Source of the DNA: Parafrankia irregularis
GTDB taxonomy: Bacteria > Actinomycetota > Actinomycetes > Frankiales > Frankiaceae
NCBI RefSeq assembly: GCF_001536285.1
Contig: NZ_FAOZ01000051.1
Span: 1 to 36,412, forward strand
DNA length: 36,412 bases
Direction of reading: 5' to 3'
This document shows positions 7,406 to 15,585 of the stretch, piece by piece. Both the position numbers and the translations under genes were made by a program. Positions within the stretch are counted from its first letter, which is position 1; each line of letters begins with the position of its first letter. Under the pieces are notes generated by a model that searched no databases, was not told where the DNA came from, and saw only the letters and a list, made by a program, of their open reading frames with translations.

Positions 7406-8668
7406 TCAGTCCAGACCTGCCTGCAGGGAGTAACGGAGCAGGGCCCCCACACCGTCGGCCGGTGACTCGGGCGTGTCCGGTGGGATGGCATGGATGGAGG
7501 CGCCTGTTCCCAGCGCCGCCCGGACCAGCGCGTCCTCCCGCGCGGCCCGCACCGGCCGCCGCAGGCCGTCAGCGCCCGCCGGGTCGAGAGCGATCTCGGT
7601 GGCGTCGTCGCCGATCCACGCCGGTTCGTCCGCCGACGGGCTCTCGGCCAGCAGCAGTCGGCTCACCTGGCTGCGGCTCAGGGCGTAGGCGGTGGCCGCG
7701 GCCCCGTCGGAGGCCGCCAGCATCGGCCGGCCCGGCGATCCCGCCGGGGCGGGCCCGATCCCTGAAGGCCCACTGACGCCATAAGGCCCGCTGGCCCCTT
7801 CCGGCCCACCGAGGCCGGCCTGCACCCCGGAGCCGACGCCAGCGCCGACGAGGGTACGGGCGCGACCGCGGTACCGCTGGAACTCGGCCAGCAGCTCGGA
7901 CCGGCGTCGCGCCACCTGCACGGCGAGAACCTCCGCGACCCGGGTCGCGAGGTGATCCGCTGAACCGTCCCGGGCCCGGCTGCCCTGGACGACCACCACC
8001 TTGGCCGCCACCTCGCAGGGCAGCTCGTCACGCAGCAGGCTCAGTGCCTTCGGATCGCCGGCGAGGATCACCACGTCCGCACCCGTCTCGCGGCAGGCGC
8101 GGGCGATCAGCTCCGCGTCGTCCTTCGCGCCGTGCTTCCAGTGCTCTTCGACGTGGCTCTCGTACCGCCGCTGCGCCCAGCCGCCGGCATGCGCCTTGTG
8201 CCACGGCGGACGGGTCGTGTCCTGCGAGATCGCCTCCGCCGGCAGCGGCCCACCGGCATAGGCGAGGACGTCCACCCCGAGCCGGTCGACGACGGCGACC
8301 ACGTGGGGAAGCCGGGAATCCATCCAGTCCAGCACGGGCAGCAGGTGCGGCAGCCCGCCCACCGCGAGGACGTCGACGTCCGACCGCCCGGGCAGCCACT
8401 GCGTGAGGCACGTCCGCGCCTGCTTCCCCTCGCCTGACACGACGACCACCCGGGTACCGCCCTCACGCTGGTACCGGTCGCCCCGCTCCGCCATGAGCAG
8501 CTCGCGGACCTCCGGCCCGATACCGAGCCGTTCGAGTTCCGCGACGATGTCGCGCCACCGCAGGTCGTACAGGTGCGCCGCGTTCTCCAGGACGGGGTTG
8601 CTGCTCGCGTACGCGGTCACGTACCGGCCGGGTGAAGCATAGAGATCACGCACCGTGCCGATGTCCAT
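7406..8668 (-). CDS. Rv2629-like Vms1/baeRF-family protein
   Basis: Protein of 420 residues resembling mycobacterial Rv2629, placed in the bacterial eRF1-like (baeRF) / Vms1-type peptidyl-tRNA hydrolase group. Shared features are the opening (DIGTVRDLYASPGRYVTAY), the RWRDIVAELERLG helix, the PHVVAVVDRLGVDVLAY strand pair and the end DGVGALLRY. Relatives are thought to act on stalled ribosomes or tRNA; Rv2629 belongs to the DosR dormancy regulon. An Ala/Gly/Pro/Ser-rich insert of about 35-40 residues near positions 275-312 looks like a flexible linker. The start is firm: GGAGGAG stands five bases before ATG 8668. An inverted repeat (8728-8745) lies about 60 bases upstream. Molecular activity here is inferred. 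Confidence 0.85.
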   Translation of the reverse strand: MDIGTVRDLYASPGRYVTAYASSNPVLENAAHLYDLRWRDIVAELERLGIGPEVRELLMAERGDRYQREGGTRVVVVSGEGKQARTCLTQWLPGRSDVDVLAVGGLPHLLPVLDWMDSRLPHVVAVVDRLGVDVLAYAGGPLPAEAISQDTTRPPWHKAHAGGWAQRRYESHVEEHWKHGAKDDAELIARACRETGADVVILAGDPKALSLLRDELPCEVAAKVVVVQGSRARDGSADHLATRVAEVLAVQVARRRSELLAEFQRYRGRARTLVGAGVGSGVQAGLGGPEGASGPYGVSGPSGIGPAPAGSPGRPMLAASDGAAATAYALSRSQVSRLLLAESPSADEPAWIGDDATEIALDPAGADGLRRPVRAAREDALVRAALGTGASIHAIPPDTPESPADGVGALLRYSLQAGLD

Positions 8669-8722
8669 GTGAACTCCTCCGTCCGCTCCCGGCAGCCGCC
8701 TGCCGGCATCTGACCCGGAGCG

Positions 8723-8986
8723 TCACAGGACCTGATCGGAGGTCCCGTCGTCGATCCACATCCGGGGCGCTGCCCCGAACGACGTCTCAGGGAAGGGCTG
8801 CCCTCCTGGCGAAACGCCAACCTCCCCGGCGGATCCAGGCGGCACGGAGGGTTGCCTGGCCCGCCTGGAAATCCGGTGGACGGCGGTCGGCTGGGGCGGC
8901 ATGCTGCGCATCATGCGAGCCTGAGTCGCCATCCAGTCGATCATCTCGGCGGCCGGTGCCCGGACGGCACCAGCCGCGGGTTCCAC
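8723..8986 (-). CDS. Small hypothetical ORF upstream of the Rv2629-like gene
   Basis: An open frame of 87 codons from GTG 8986 (GAAGG just upstream), or 73 from an internal ATG at MIDWMATQ. Third codon positions are mostly G or C, in keeping with real genes here, and it lies on the same strand 54 bases before the Rv2629-like gene, so it could be its operon partner. No family is recognised. The 341-base stretch 8669-9009 holds otherwise only the inverted repeat at 8728-8745, which would then overlap the end of this frame. It may be non-coding. Confidence 0.25.
   Translation of the reverse strand: MEPAAGAVRAPAAEMIDWMATQARMMRSMPPQPTAVHRISRRARQPSVPPGSAGEVGVSPGGQPFPETSFGAAPRMWIDDGTSDQVL
8728..8745. 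promoter_or_regulatory. Inverted repeat upstream of the Rv2629-like gene
   Basis: GGACCT (8728-8733) and AGGTCC (8740-8745) form a perfect 6-bp inverted repeat, and a C follows to give GTCCC on the right side. Read in the direction of the Rv2629-like gene this is GGGACCT-N6-AGGTCC. It resembles the GGGAC/GTCCC half-sites near the first target gene, although the spacing differs from a canonical DosR box. Confidence 0.3.
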
Positions 8987-9009
8987 CTGCCTTCACACAG
9001 GAATGACTG

Positions 9010-10428
9010 ATGGAGACTCACGAATACGCATGCCATGACGGGGTCGGCCTGAGCGGGCTGATCCGCCGGGGCGAGGTCAGTGCCACCGAGGTCGAACAGG
9101 CCGCCCGCAACGCCCTGACGAGCGTGAACGAGAAGATCAACGGGCTGGCCGCCCCGCTGTTCGCCCCGGCTCTGGAGCACGGGGACGGCCCGTTCTCCGG
9201 GGTGCCGTTCCTCATCAAGGACATCGGCCCGATGGCCCGGGGCGTCCGCTTCTTCTGCGGCAGCCGCGCTCTTGGCCCGGGTGTGCCGGCCCAGGAGGAC
9301 CACGAGCTCATGTCGCGTTTCCGGGCGGCGGGGCTGGTCACGATGGGCCTGACGACCGCGCCGGAGCTGGGTCTCAACTTCGCCACCGAAGCGGTCCGTT
9401 ACGGGCCGACCCGCAATCCCTGGGACCTCGACCGCGGGGCCGGCGGCTCCAGCGGCGGCGCCGCGGCCCTCGTGGCGGCCGGCGCCGTCGCGCTTGCCCA
9501 CGGCAACGACGGAGCGGGCTCACTGCGCGTTCCCGCGTCGTGCTGCGGGCTGGTCGGGCTGAAGCCGAGCCGCGGACGCACCCCTGTCGGCGCCGACACC
9601 GGGATGGGCCTGCTCGGGATGCTCAGCGAGTTCGCCCTGACCAGGACCGTCCGCGACGCCGCCTGGTTGTTGGACGCCGTCGCCGGTCCGGAGCCGGGTG
9701 ATCCGTTCGCCGTCGCGGCGCCCACCCGCCGCTACGCCGAGGAGGTCAACGCGGATCCGGGTCGACTCCGGGTGGCCGTCACCACCCGCGCCTGGTCCGG
9801 GGGTGTGGTGGACGGTGAGGTCGCACAGGTGGCCGTGCGGGCCGCCGAGTGCCTGGCCGGGCTCGGCCATCACGTTGACGTCGCCAGCCCGGCCGTCGAC
9901 TGGGAGAGCGTGGTCAGCGCCGTGGCGGCGGAGGCGACGGCTGCCGCGGCGCCTTTCCTGCTGGCGCCGCGGCAGCCGCCGGCCGAGCGGCTGGAGGCGG
10001 TCTCCCGAGTGATGATCGCCGCCGCTCGGGAGCGCCGTGCCGTCGATCTGGTGGCCGGGCTGAACGCGGCCGGGCGGGTCAGCCGGACGGTCGCCGGGTT
10101 CTTCGCGGACACCGACCTGCTGGTCACGCCCACCCTGGCGCAGCCGCCAGCTCCGCACGGCACCCTGAACTACGACGAGGACGGGTACACCGTCGAGAGC
10201 TGGCTGCGGCGGCTGTTCGACCACGGTCCCTTCACCGCGGTGTTCAACATCACGGGCCAGCCCGCGATCAGCCTTCCACTCGGCGAGAGCACCGGCGGGC
10301 TGCCGATCGGGGTGCAGGTGGTCGCCGCGCACGGCCGCGAGGATCTGCTGCTGCGGGTCGCCGGGCAGCTCGAGCGGGCGTTGCCCTGGGCTCAGCGCAC
10401 ACCGGCGGTGCACGCCGGCCGCATCTGA
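9010..10428 (+). CDS. Amidase-signature hydrolase, NylA-like
   Basis: Serine amidase of 472 residues with the complete Ser-cisSer-Lys triad: Lys70 in FLIKDIG, Ser147 in GGSSGG and Ser171 in NDGAGSLRVPAS. The spacing of 24 between the two serines is standard for the family. The wording around the triad and the C-terminal INITGQPAISLPLG segment resemble 6-aminohexanoate-cyclic-dimer hydrolase (NylA) and related aryl or cyclic-amide hydrolases. It is cytoplasmic, with no signal peptide. The real substrate cannot be read from sequence. ATG 9010 has a GGA about 7 bases upstream. It stands alone, transcribed away from the Rv2629-like gene. Confidence 0.88.
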   Translation: METHEYACHDGVGLSGLIRRGEVSATEVEQAARNALTSVNEKINGLAAPLFAPALEHGDGPFSGVPFLIKDIGPMARGVRFFCGSRALGPGVPAQEDHELMSRFRAAGLVTMGLTTAPELGLNFATEAVRYGPTRNPWDLDRGAGGSSGGAAALVAAGAVALAHGNDGAGSLRVPASCCGLVGLKPSRGRTPVGADTGMGLLGMLSEFALTRTVRDAAWLLDAVAGPEPGDPFAVAAPTRRYAEEVNADPGRLRVAVTTRAWSGGVVDGEVAQVAVRAAECLAGLGHHVDVASPAVDWESVVSAVAAEATAAAAPFLLAPRQPPAERLEAVSRVMIAAARERRAVDLVAGLNAAGRVSRTVAGFFADTDLLVTPTLAQPPAPHGTLNYDEDGYTVESWLRRLFDHGPFTAVFNITGQPAISLPLGESTGGLPIGVQVVAAHGREDLLLRVAGQLERALPWAQRTPAVHAGRI

Positions 10429-10516
10429 GGCGCCGGCACCACCGGATCCTTCGTGCCGAGTGCCCCTGACTTCGCAGCTCCGGCGCAGCGCAGGCCATGG
10501 ACCCGGCGAAGTCGAC

Positions 10517-10642
10517 GGCTTCGCCCGGGTCCTGCTATGCAACGCCGAGACCCGCCAGGTCGTCGTCTTCACCCACGACGACCGTCTGGCCGACGCCGTA
10601 CGCCGGTTCAGCCCACGCTTCCCGGGAGCCAAATCCACCGGG
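10517..10642 (+). pseudogene. Possible fragment of a P-loop ATPase C-terminus
   Basis: In one frame the segment reads RQVVVFTHDDRLADAVRR, which resembles the Walker B/H-loop end of RecF/SMC-like or AAA ATPases (QVVVFTHDDRL is a recurring phrase). The upstream ATPase core is absent and the frame runs into unrelated sequence. The rest of 10429-10726 shows no gene. This is a weak call from a short match. Confidence 0.3.
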
Positions 10643-10726
10643 AACGCCTGCGTCTCCGTCCCCAGCGATCGGGTGCAGGGCGGAAGCTGGATCGCAGAGG
10701 ACGGCACGCCTACCGGACAGTCATGC

Positions 10727-11065
10727 TCATGCGTCAGCGAGAATCTGCATCCCGTCGAACTTGATCGTCTCGACTGTCGGCCATTCCGGCGTACCGACGC
10801 CGGCGGCGTGCAGCGCCGCACGGATCCAGCACAGCGCGTCCGTCGCCGCCTGGAGCTGATCATTGTCGGGCCGACTGACACCAAGATCGACGTCGACTTC
10901 AAGCCGCTCGCCGCTGATGACCGAGTAACCAACCGAGCAGAAGTCGTGCCCGCCGGTGCCCTCGAGCGCGTGCATCTCCTCGATAAGGCGGTCGCCCAGC
11001 GCGCTCGCGTCCTGGCCTGGATGCGGGTGGGCGAGGGTCAGCGTCGCGTGCATCTCAACCTTCAT
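10727..11065 (-). CDS. Small hypothetical protein, partner of the HicA-like gene
   Basis: Protein of 112 residues beginning MKVEMHATLTLAHPHPG, with no recognised domain. Alternating strand-helix character (MHATLTLAH, LEVDVDLGV, DALCWIRAALHAAG) suggests a small alpha/beta fold. Its ATG at 11065 lies three bases after the stop of the upstream 72-residue gene, and its ribosome site GGAGGAG overlaps the end of that gene, so translation is probably coupled. Such tight pairs often form toxin-antitoxin or regulator modules. No DNA-binding helix-turn-helix is visible, unlike the usual HicB. Confidence 0.6.
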   Translation of the reverse strand: MKVEMHATLTLAHPHPGQDASALGDRLIEEMHALEGTGGHDFCSVGYSVISGERLEVDVDLGVSRPDNDQLQAATDALCWIRAALHAAGVGTPEWPTVETIKFDGMQILADA

Positions 11066-11068
11066 GCC

Positions 11069-11287
11069 CTACTCCTCCTGCCAGCACGGTTGGCGGCGAA
11101 ACCAGTGCTCCACGTTCGCCAACGTGCGCGTCCCTGACGGTGTGAGCGGGACCGATCTCGCATGATGCCCGCACGGGCACAGCGCGCGGTAGTACCCCTT
11201 GGACCTAGTTACCCGCCAGCCGGCCCGCTCCACCGCATGAAGCAGGTCTTCCCATTCCTTACGAGGATGCCTTGGACGATCCCCCAC
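11069..11287 (-). CDS. HicA-like small protein
   Basis: Protein of 72 residues from GTG 11287 (AAAGG seven bases upstream). The pattern KEWEDLLHAVERAGWRV, then SKGYYRALCPCG, a basic/His stretch (HHARSVPLTPSG) and an end WFRRQPCWQEE recalls a family of actinobacterial small proteins related to HicA mRNA interferases, in which a glycine-His containing beta strand follows the first helix. The CPCGHH cluster may bind metal. Longer readings of this frame run antisense into the P450 gene and were discarded. It forms a coupled pair with the 112-residue gene. HicA relationship is inferred from pattern only. Confidence 0.6.
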   Translation of the reverse strand: MGDRPRHPRKEWEDLLHAVERAGWRVTRSKGYYRALCPCGHHARSVPLTPSGTRTLANVEHWFRRQPCWQEE

Positions 11288-11474
11288 ACGCGCAGCCTTT
11301 CGGGCAGTGACGGCGAAAGCACACCGACCGCACCCCCTGCCAGCGAAGCCGAGACACGGGATGATCGCGATCAGGATGATCGTAAAGCTGTGGAGCCGAC
11401 CGACCTTCGTATGATCCGTGGTCTGACGAGTGACGAGAGCAGCGGCAGGAGCCGGTGCGCTGGGCGGTACAGGG

Positions 11475-12665
11475 TCAGCCGATGAGCGCGGGCATGCTGT
11501 CCCAGCCGCGCACCGTGGTGGTGGGTTTCCGGGTCGCGTTCGCCAGGTCGACGTCCCATTCGGGGAAGCGGTTGAGCACCTCGTCGAGGGCGATGCGGCC
11601 CTCCATCCGGGCAAGGGCGGCGCCGAGGCAGAAATGGGTGCCGTGGCCGAAGGTCAGGTGCTGGCTGATCCGGCGGTGGATGTCGAAGCGGTCGGGGTCG
11701 GTGAACTGCCGTTCGTCCCGGTTGGCGGACGACAGCATGAGCAGCAGGGCGCTGCCCGCCGGCACCGTCTGCCCGTGGTACTCGACGTCCTCGGTGACGT
11801 ACCGCGCGACGTGCGGACCGGGCGGTTCGAAGCGGAGCAGCTCCTCGATGGCGTTCGGGATGAGTGAACGGTCGGCGGCGAGCTGCGCCCGCTGGTCGGG
11901 GTGCTCGGCGAGGACCTTGCCGAGCCAGCCGAACAGGTTGCCGGTGGTCTCGACGCCGGCTCCGGCGATGACCGCGAGGAAGATCAGGATCTCTTCCTTG
12001 GTCAGCCGCCGGGTCGTGCCCGAGACGTCCTCGAACTCGACGCTCAGCAGCTCGGTGATGAGATCGTCGGACGGGTTCTTCTCCCGCCAGGCCACGTAGT
12101 CGGCGTAGAACTCACCGTCGAAGTACCTGTCCCTGGTCACCTTCAGCGGTTTGCCGCGCTCGTTGCGCAGACCGCGCTGCGCGTGGTCCCGCACCGTGGG
12201 CTGTTCCGCGTCGGGAATTCCTACGAGCATGCCGATGGCGCGCATCGGCAGCTCGTCACCGAGGTCGATGACGAAGTCGAAACGGTCGGCTCCCTCGAAG
12301 GGCTCCAGGCAGGCACTGCAGAAAGCCCGGATCTTGTCCTCCAGGGCCTTCATCTTCTTTGGGGTGAAGGCGCGGGACACCAGGACACGGTGCACGGTGT
12401 GCAGCGGCGGGTCCTCGTTGATGAACACTCCGGGTGGCATGACCGGATCGGCCTTGATGACCTCGAGAATGTCGCCCTTCGCCGAGCTGAGGCGCTTCAG
12501 GTCCTTCAGGGCGGCGCTGACATCAGCGAAACGGCTCAGCCCCCAGAAGTCGAGCTTCTCGTTGTAGTAGAGCGGCGACTCGTCCCGCAGGCGGCAGTAG
12601 ACCGGGTACGGATCAACGTCGATGCCGATGTCGTATGGATCGTAATAGAGATCGCCTTGGCTCAC
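11475..12665 (-). CDS. Cytochrome P450
   Basis: Soluble bacterial P450 of 396 residues. It has the I-helix oxygen-binding motif AGAGVETT, the K-helix ExxR in EELLRFE and the haem-binding loop FGHGTHFCLG with the axial ligand Cys346. It catalyses O2- and electron-dependent oxidation of an unknown substrate and needs a ferredoxin and reductase not present next to it. The GTG start at 12665 has GAGGAGG four bases upstream. It is the last gene of a minus-strand set with two SDRs: 42 bases separate it from the SDR before it. The combination of P450 with two dehydrogenases suggests oxidation of a hydroxylated product to a ketone or acid. Confidence 0.93.
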   Translation of the reverse strand: MSQGDLYYDPYDIGIDVDPYPVYCRLRDESPLYYNEKLDFWGLSRFADVSAALKDLKRLSSAKGDILEVIKADPVMPPGVFINEDPPLHTVHRVLVSRAFTPKKMKALEDKIRAFCSACLEPFEGADRFDFVIDLGDELPMRAIGMLVGIPDAEQPTVRDHAQRGLRNERGKPLKVTRDRYFDGEFYADYVAWREKNPSDDLITELLSVEFEDVSGTTRRLTKEEILIFLAVIAGAGVETTGNLFGWLGKVLAEHPDQRAQLAADRSLIPNAIEELLRFEPPGPHVARYVTEDVEYHGQTVPAGSALLLMLSSANRDERQFTDPDRFDIHRRISQHLTFGHGTHFCLGAALARMEGRIALDEVLNRFPEWDVDLANATRKPTTTVRGWDSMPALIG

Positions 12666-12707
12666 GGGCCCTCCTCGAACCGAGATTTACAGGCGTATAG
12701 CACGGGG

Positions 12708-13478
12708 TCAGATCCCGGCCGGGCCCGGGCCGCCGTGGACGTAGAGGGTCTGGCCGGAGCAGAAGCTGGCGGCGTCGGAGGCGAAGAACAGCACCGCGCT
12801 GCCGATCTCGTCGGGTTCCCCCAACCGCCCGGAACCGTTCATCAGGCCGATCGCGTCCGGGTCGAGGCCGTAGCGGGCGGCGTCGTCGGTCAGCGTGGCG
12901 GCCCGGACGGCCCCGACGGCGATCGCGTTGACCCGGATGCCCTTGCCCGTCCAGGCGGCGGCCATCGACCGGGTGAGGCTGTTGACCCCGGCCTTCGCCG
13001 CACCGTAGGGCGCGGCCTGCGGCATCCCGAGCAGGCTGGCACCCGAGGAGATGTTCACGATCGCGCCCCCACCCTGGCTCAGCATGGGCTCCGAGGCAGC
13101 CCGGGAGAGGAACCACACGCTGCCGAGGTTGAGCGCCAGCACCTGGTGCCACTCGTCCTCCGTCCACCGCCGCAGCGACTTCGTCTCGGCGCCGCCGGCG
13201 CAGTTGACGAGGATGTCGAGCCGGCCGAGCTCGGCCAGGGTGGTGTCGACGAGCTGCTGGCACTGCTGCGCGCTGGTCACGTCGGTCGGTAACGCGAGCG
13301 CGCGTCGGCCCAGCGCCTCGACCTCCTTGGCGGTGGATTCCAGCGGCTCCGCCCGCCGCCCGGCGAGAACGACATCCGCGCCGTACTCGGCGAGCGCCAG
13401 CGCCGCACCCCGGCCGATCCCGGTCCCCCCGCCGGTGATGACGGCGACCCGCCCGTCGAGCGCGAAACGGTCCCTCAT
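12708..13478 (-). CDS. SDR-family oxidoreductase, FabG-like
   Basis: Classical SDR of 256 residues. TGGGTGIG (cofactor binding), NCAGG, catalytic Ser in IVNISSG, Tyr-Lys in PYGAAKAG, and a C-terminal GQTLYVHGG tail are all present. NAD(P)-dependent alcohol/ketone interconversion; substrate unknown. The ATG at 13478 has GGAGG nine bases upstream and overlaps the TGA of the preceding SDR (ATGA), so the two are translationally coupled. Downstream lies the P450 at 42 bases. Context suggests these enzymes act in one oxidative pathway. Confidence 0.9.
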   Translation of the reverse strand: MRDRFALDGRVAVITGGGTGIGRGAALALAEYGADVVLAGRRAEPLESTAKEVEALGRRALALPTDVTSAQQCQQLVDTTLAELGRLDILVNCAGGAETKSLRRWTEDEWHQVLALNLGSVWFLSRAASEPMLSQGGGAIVNISSGASLLGMPQAAPYGAAKAGVNSLTRSMAAAWTGKGIRVNAIAVGAVRAATLTDDAARYGLDPDAIGLMNGSGRLGEPDEIGSAVLFFASDAASFCSGQTLYVHGGPGPAGI

Positions 13479-14227
13479 GTGAGCGCCCCTCCGTTGACGG
13501 CGATGACCTGGCCGGTGAGATAGCCGGCCTCGTCGGTGCACAGGAACGCGCAGACCGCGGCGATGTCGTCACCGGTACCCAGCCGGCCGGCCGGGACCAT
13601 CCGCGCCAGCGTCTCGGCCCTGGGCAGGTGTTTCGACGCCTGCATGGACCGCAGCATCGGCGTGTCGGCGGTGAACGGCGGAATCGTGTTCACCGTGATC
13701 CCGCTGGCGGCGTATTCCAGCGCCAACGTCTTGGTCAGCGCGATGACGCCGCCCTTGGACGCGGCATAGTGCGCCTGGCGGGCGACTCCCGTCTGGCCCG
13801 CCGCCGAGGAGATCGTGACGATGCGGCCCCAGCCGGCCGCCGTCATGTCGGTGATCGCCGCCTGGGCGCAGTGAAAGGTGCCCGTCAGGTTGACGTCCAG
13901 CGCCCGCGACCAGACCTCGTACGTCAGCTCCTCGAACGGCACGAACCCCGAGACGCCGGCGCTGGTGACGAGGATCCCGACCGGCCCGAGCTCGGCCCGG
14001 ACCACCTCGAACGCCTTGTCCACCGACGCCCGGTCGGCGACATCCACCCCTACGGCGACCGCCCGGCTGCCCCCTGACCGCAGCCGGGCGGCCGCCCGCT
14101 CCGCGGCGTCGGAGTCCAGGTCGAGCACGCCCACCGCGCTGCCCTGGCGAGCCAGATGCGCGCAGATCGACAGACCCAGCCCCGACGCACCACCGGTCAC
14201 CACAGCGACCCGGCTCAACCTGCTCAA
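13475..14227 (-). CDS. SDR-family oxidoreductase, first gene of the P450 operon
   Basis: Classical SDR of 250 residues with TGGASGLG, the VTISSAAG active-site strand carrying the catalytic Ser, Tyr-Lys in HYAASKGG, and GQVIAVNGG at the end. NAD(P)-linked, cytoplasmic. I chose TTG 14227, which has GGAGG six bases upstream; a second TTG at 14218 is possible. Its stop overlaps the next SDR's start by ATGA. Two near-palindromic sites (14288-14320) stand 61 bases upstream and probably carry the operon's regulator. The sequence differs enough from the second SDR that a recent duplication is unlikely. Confidence 0.88.
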   Translation of the reverse strand: MSRLSRVAVVTGGASGLGLSICAHLARQGSAVGVLDLDSDAAERAAARLRSGGSRAVAVGVDVADRASVDKAFEVVRAELGPVGILVTSAGVSGFVPFEELTYEVWSRALDVNLTGTFHCAQAAITDMTAAGWGRIVTISSAAGQTGVARQAHYAASKGGVIALTKTLALEYAASGITVNTIPPFTADTPMLRSMQASKHLPRAETLARMVPAGRLGTGDDIAAVCAFLCTDEAGYLTGQVIAVNGGALT

Positions 14228-14287
14228 CCCGCGCCTCCTCGCCACTCGCCCACGGCCCGCAAAACGCCCCACACGGGCAGCATCCTG

Positions 14288-14320
14288 TACGAACGTATGG
14301 CGCGATGCTATACGATCGTA
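14288..14320. promoter_or_regulatory. Paired TACGANCGTA operator upstream of the SDR-SDR-P450 operon
   Basis: Two short palindromes, TACGAACGTA (14288-14297) and TACGATCGTA (14311-14320), are centred 23 bases apart. The second is perfect, the first differs at the centre. They lie between the minus-strand operon (start 14227) and the relic gene on the plus strand. Paired 10-bp palindromes are typical of dimeric TetR or similar repressors. The rest of 14228-14631 shows no gene or other structure. Confidence 0.5.
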
Positions 14321-14631
14321 AAAAGTTGTCCAGAGGTCGGTCTCGGAGGACCGGAGGCCGCCGCTGAGATCGCATGCTGACGGGTGAGCCCGGGCGGCCC
14401 GGTCAACTCGGAAGATCCGAGCATCTCGGTCGCTCTGGAGCGCGTGGCAGAAATCCCGAGCTGCGAGCTGCCGATGGCTGCCGATGGCGAGCAAAACTTG
14501 AGGATTTCGGCGGCGAGCACGACCAGAATCCGCAGATCTTGACCGGCAGCAACGGCTACCGGTCGCGGGCGGCCTCGACTGGCGCGGGTCGCTGCGGGCT
14601 CGTCGCGCGGCGGTAGGGCACGGTGGGCTAC

Positions 14632-14772
14632 GTGAGCGCCCCAGCCGAGCCGGAGCAAAGCGCCGGAAACGTGCGATCCCCTGAGCGCACGCGGTCCCCC
14701 AAGGGCATGGTGCGGATCCCGGGCGGGACGTTCCTCATGGGGTCGCAGGAGTTCTATGCCGAGGAGCGGCCC
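14632..14772 (+). pseudogene. Formylglycine-generating enzyme, N-terminal fragment
   Basis: The frame from GTG 14632 reads GMVRIPGGTFLMGSQEFYAE followed by ERP, the hallmark opening of formylglycine-generating enzyme (sulfatase-modifying factor), which converts an active-site cysteine of sulfatases to formylglycine. After the ERP motif similarity stops, and the frame runs out within 70 bases. About 90 percent of the enzyme is missing. In the -1 frame the DNA continues as the end of an arylsulfatase, so an internal deletion joined two neighbouring genes. Confidence 0.8.
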
Positions 14773-15521
14773 ACGCCGAGGTCGACCGCTCCGAGATCAC
14801 CGACTTCGCCGAGCATGAACCCTGGCGGCTGGCCGAGCTGATCGGCCTGTGGTTCTACGAGGCCGGCGCCAACCATGCGTTCCCCCTCGACGACCGCTCC
14901 CCGCTGGAGGTCCTGGCCACCCCGCGCCCCGCGCTGACCCCGGCCCGTGACCGGTACGTCTACCGGCCCGGCGGCTCCGAGGTCCCCGAGTCCGTGGCGG
15001 TCAACATCCGCAACCGCTCGTACGCCATCGGCGCGCTCGTCGACCTGCCCGCCGGCCCGGAGGCGTCCGGTGTGCTGTTCGCCCACGGCGGTCGCTTCGG
15101 CGGTCACGCGCTCTACATCAAGGACGGCCGGCTGACGTACGTGTACAACTTCCTCGGCAGCGAGGAGCAGCGAATCATCGCCACCGAGGCCCTGCCGACC
15201 GGCGAGAAGATCATTCTCGCGGCCTCCTTCGACAAGGACGGGGAGGCATCCCCCGGGGTCGCCACCGGCATTCTCAGCCTCCACCACGGCGACCGGAAGG
15301 TCGGCGAGGGGCGCATCAGGACCCAGCCCGGCAGGTTCACCCTCGCCGGCGAGGGCCTCAACGTCGGCCGGGACGGCGCCGACGCCGTCGCCTCCGACTA
15401 CCGCGGGCAGGCCCCCTTCGCCTTCACCGGCGGAACCCTGCACCGGGTGGCCGTCGACGTCAGCGGTGAGCCGTATGTCGACCTCGAACGCGAGGCCGAG
15501 GCCATGCTCGCCCGCGAGTAG
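14769..15521 (+). pseudogene. Arylsulfatase, C-terminal fragment
   Basis: From about 14769 a frame reads AEVDRSEITDFAEHEPWRL, then LWFYEAGANHAFPLDDR, VNIRNRSYAIGALVDLP, RFGGHALYIKDGRL and a final SGEPYVDLEREAEAMLARE. This is the conserved C-terminal domain of bacterial type I arylsulfatases. The N-terminal catalytic domain with the C-x-P-x-R cysteine is absent, so no activity is expected. The fragment is otherwise well preserved with no stop codon over 245 codons, so the deletion seems recent, or an internal GTG/ATG (for example ATG 14815 in another frame, GTG 14995) still makes a small protein. Confidence 0.8.
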
Positions 15522-15585
15522 GCGACCGCACCGGGACAACGCACCACGAGCACGCACCGGGAGAACGCACCGGGAGAATCCAGCC

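Noticed and set aside
11288-11614. Extension of the HicA-like frame into P450 DNA
   Set aside because: The extension is antisense to the P450 end, lacks a ribosome site and resembles no family.
15552-15579. Duplicated 14-bp unit before the methyltransferase as a regulatory repeat
   Set aside because: It merely duplicates the ribosome site; no dyad symmetry.
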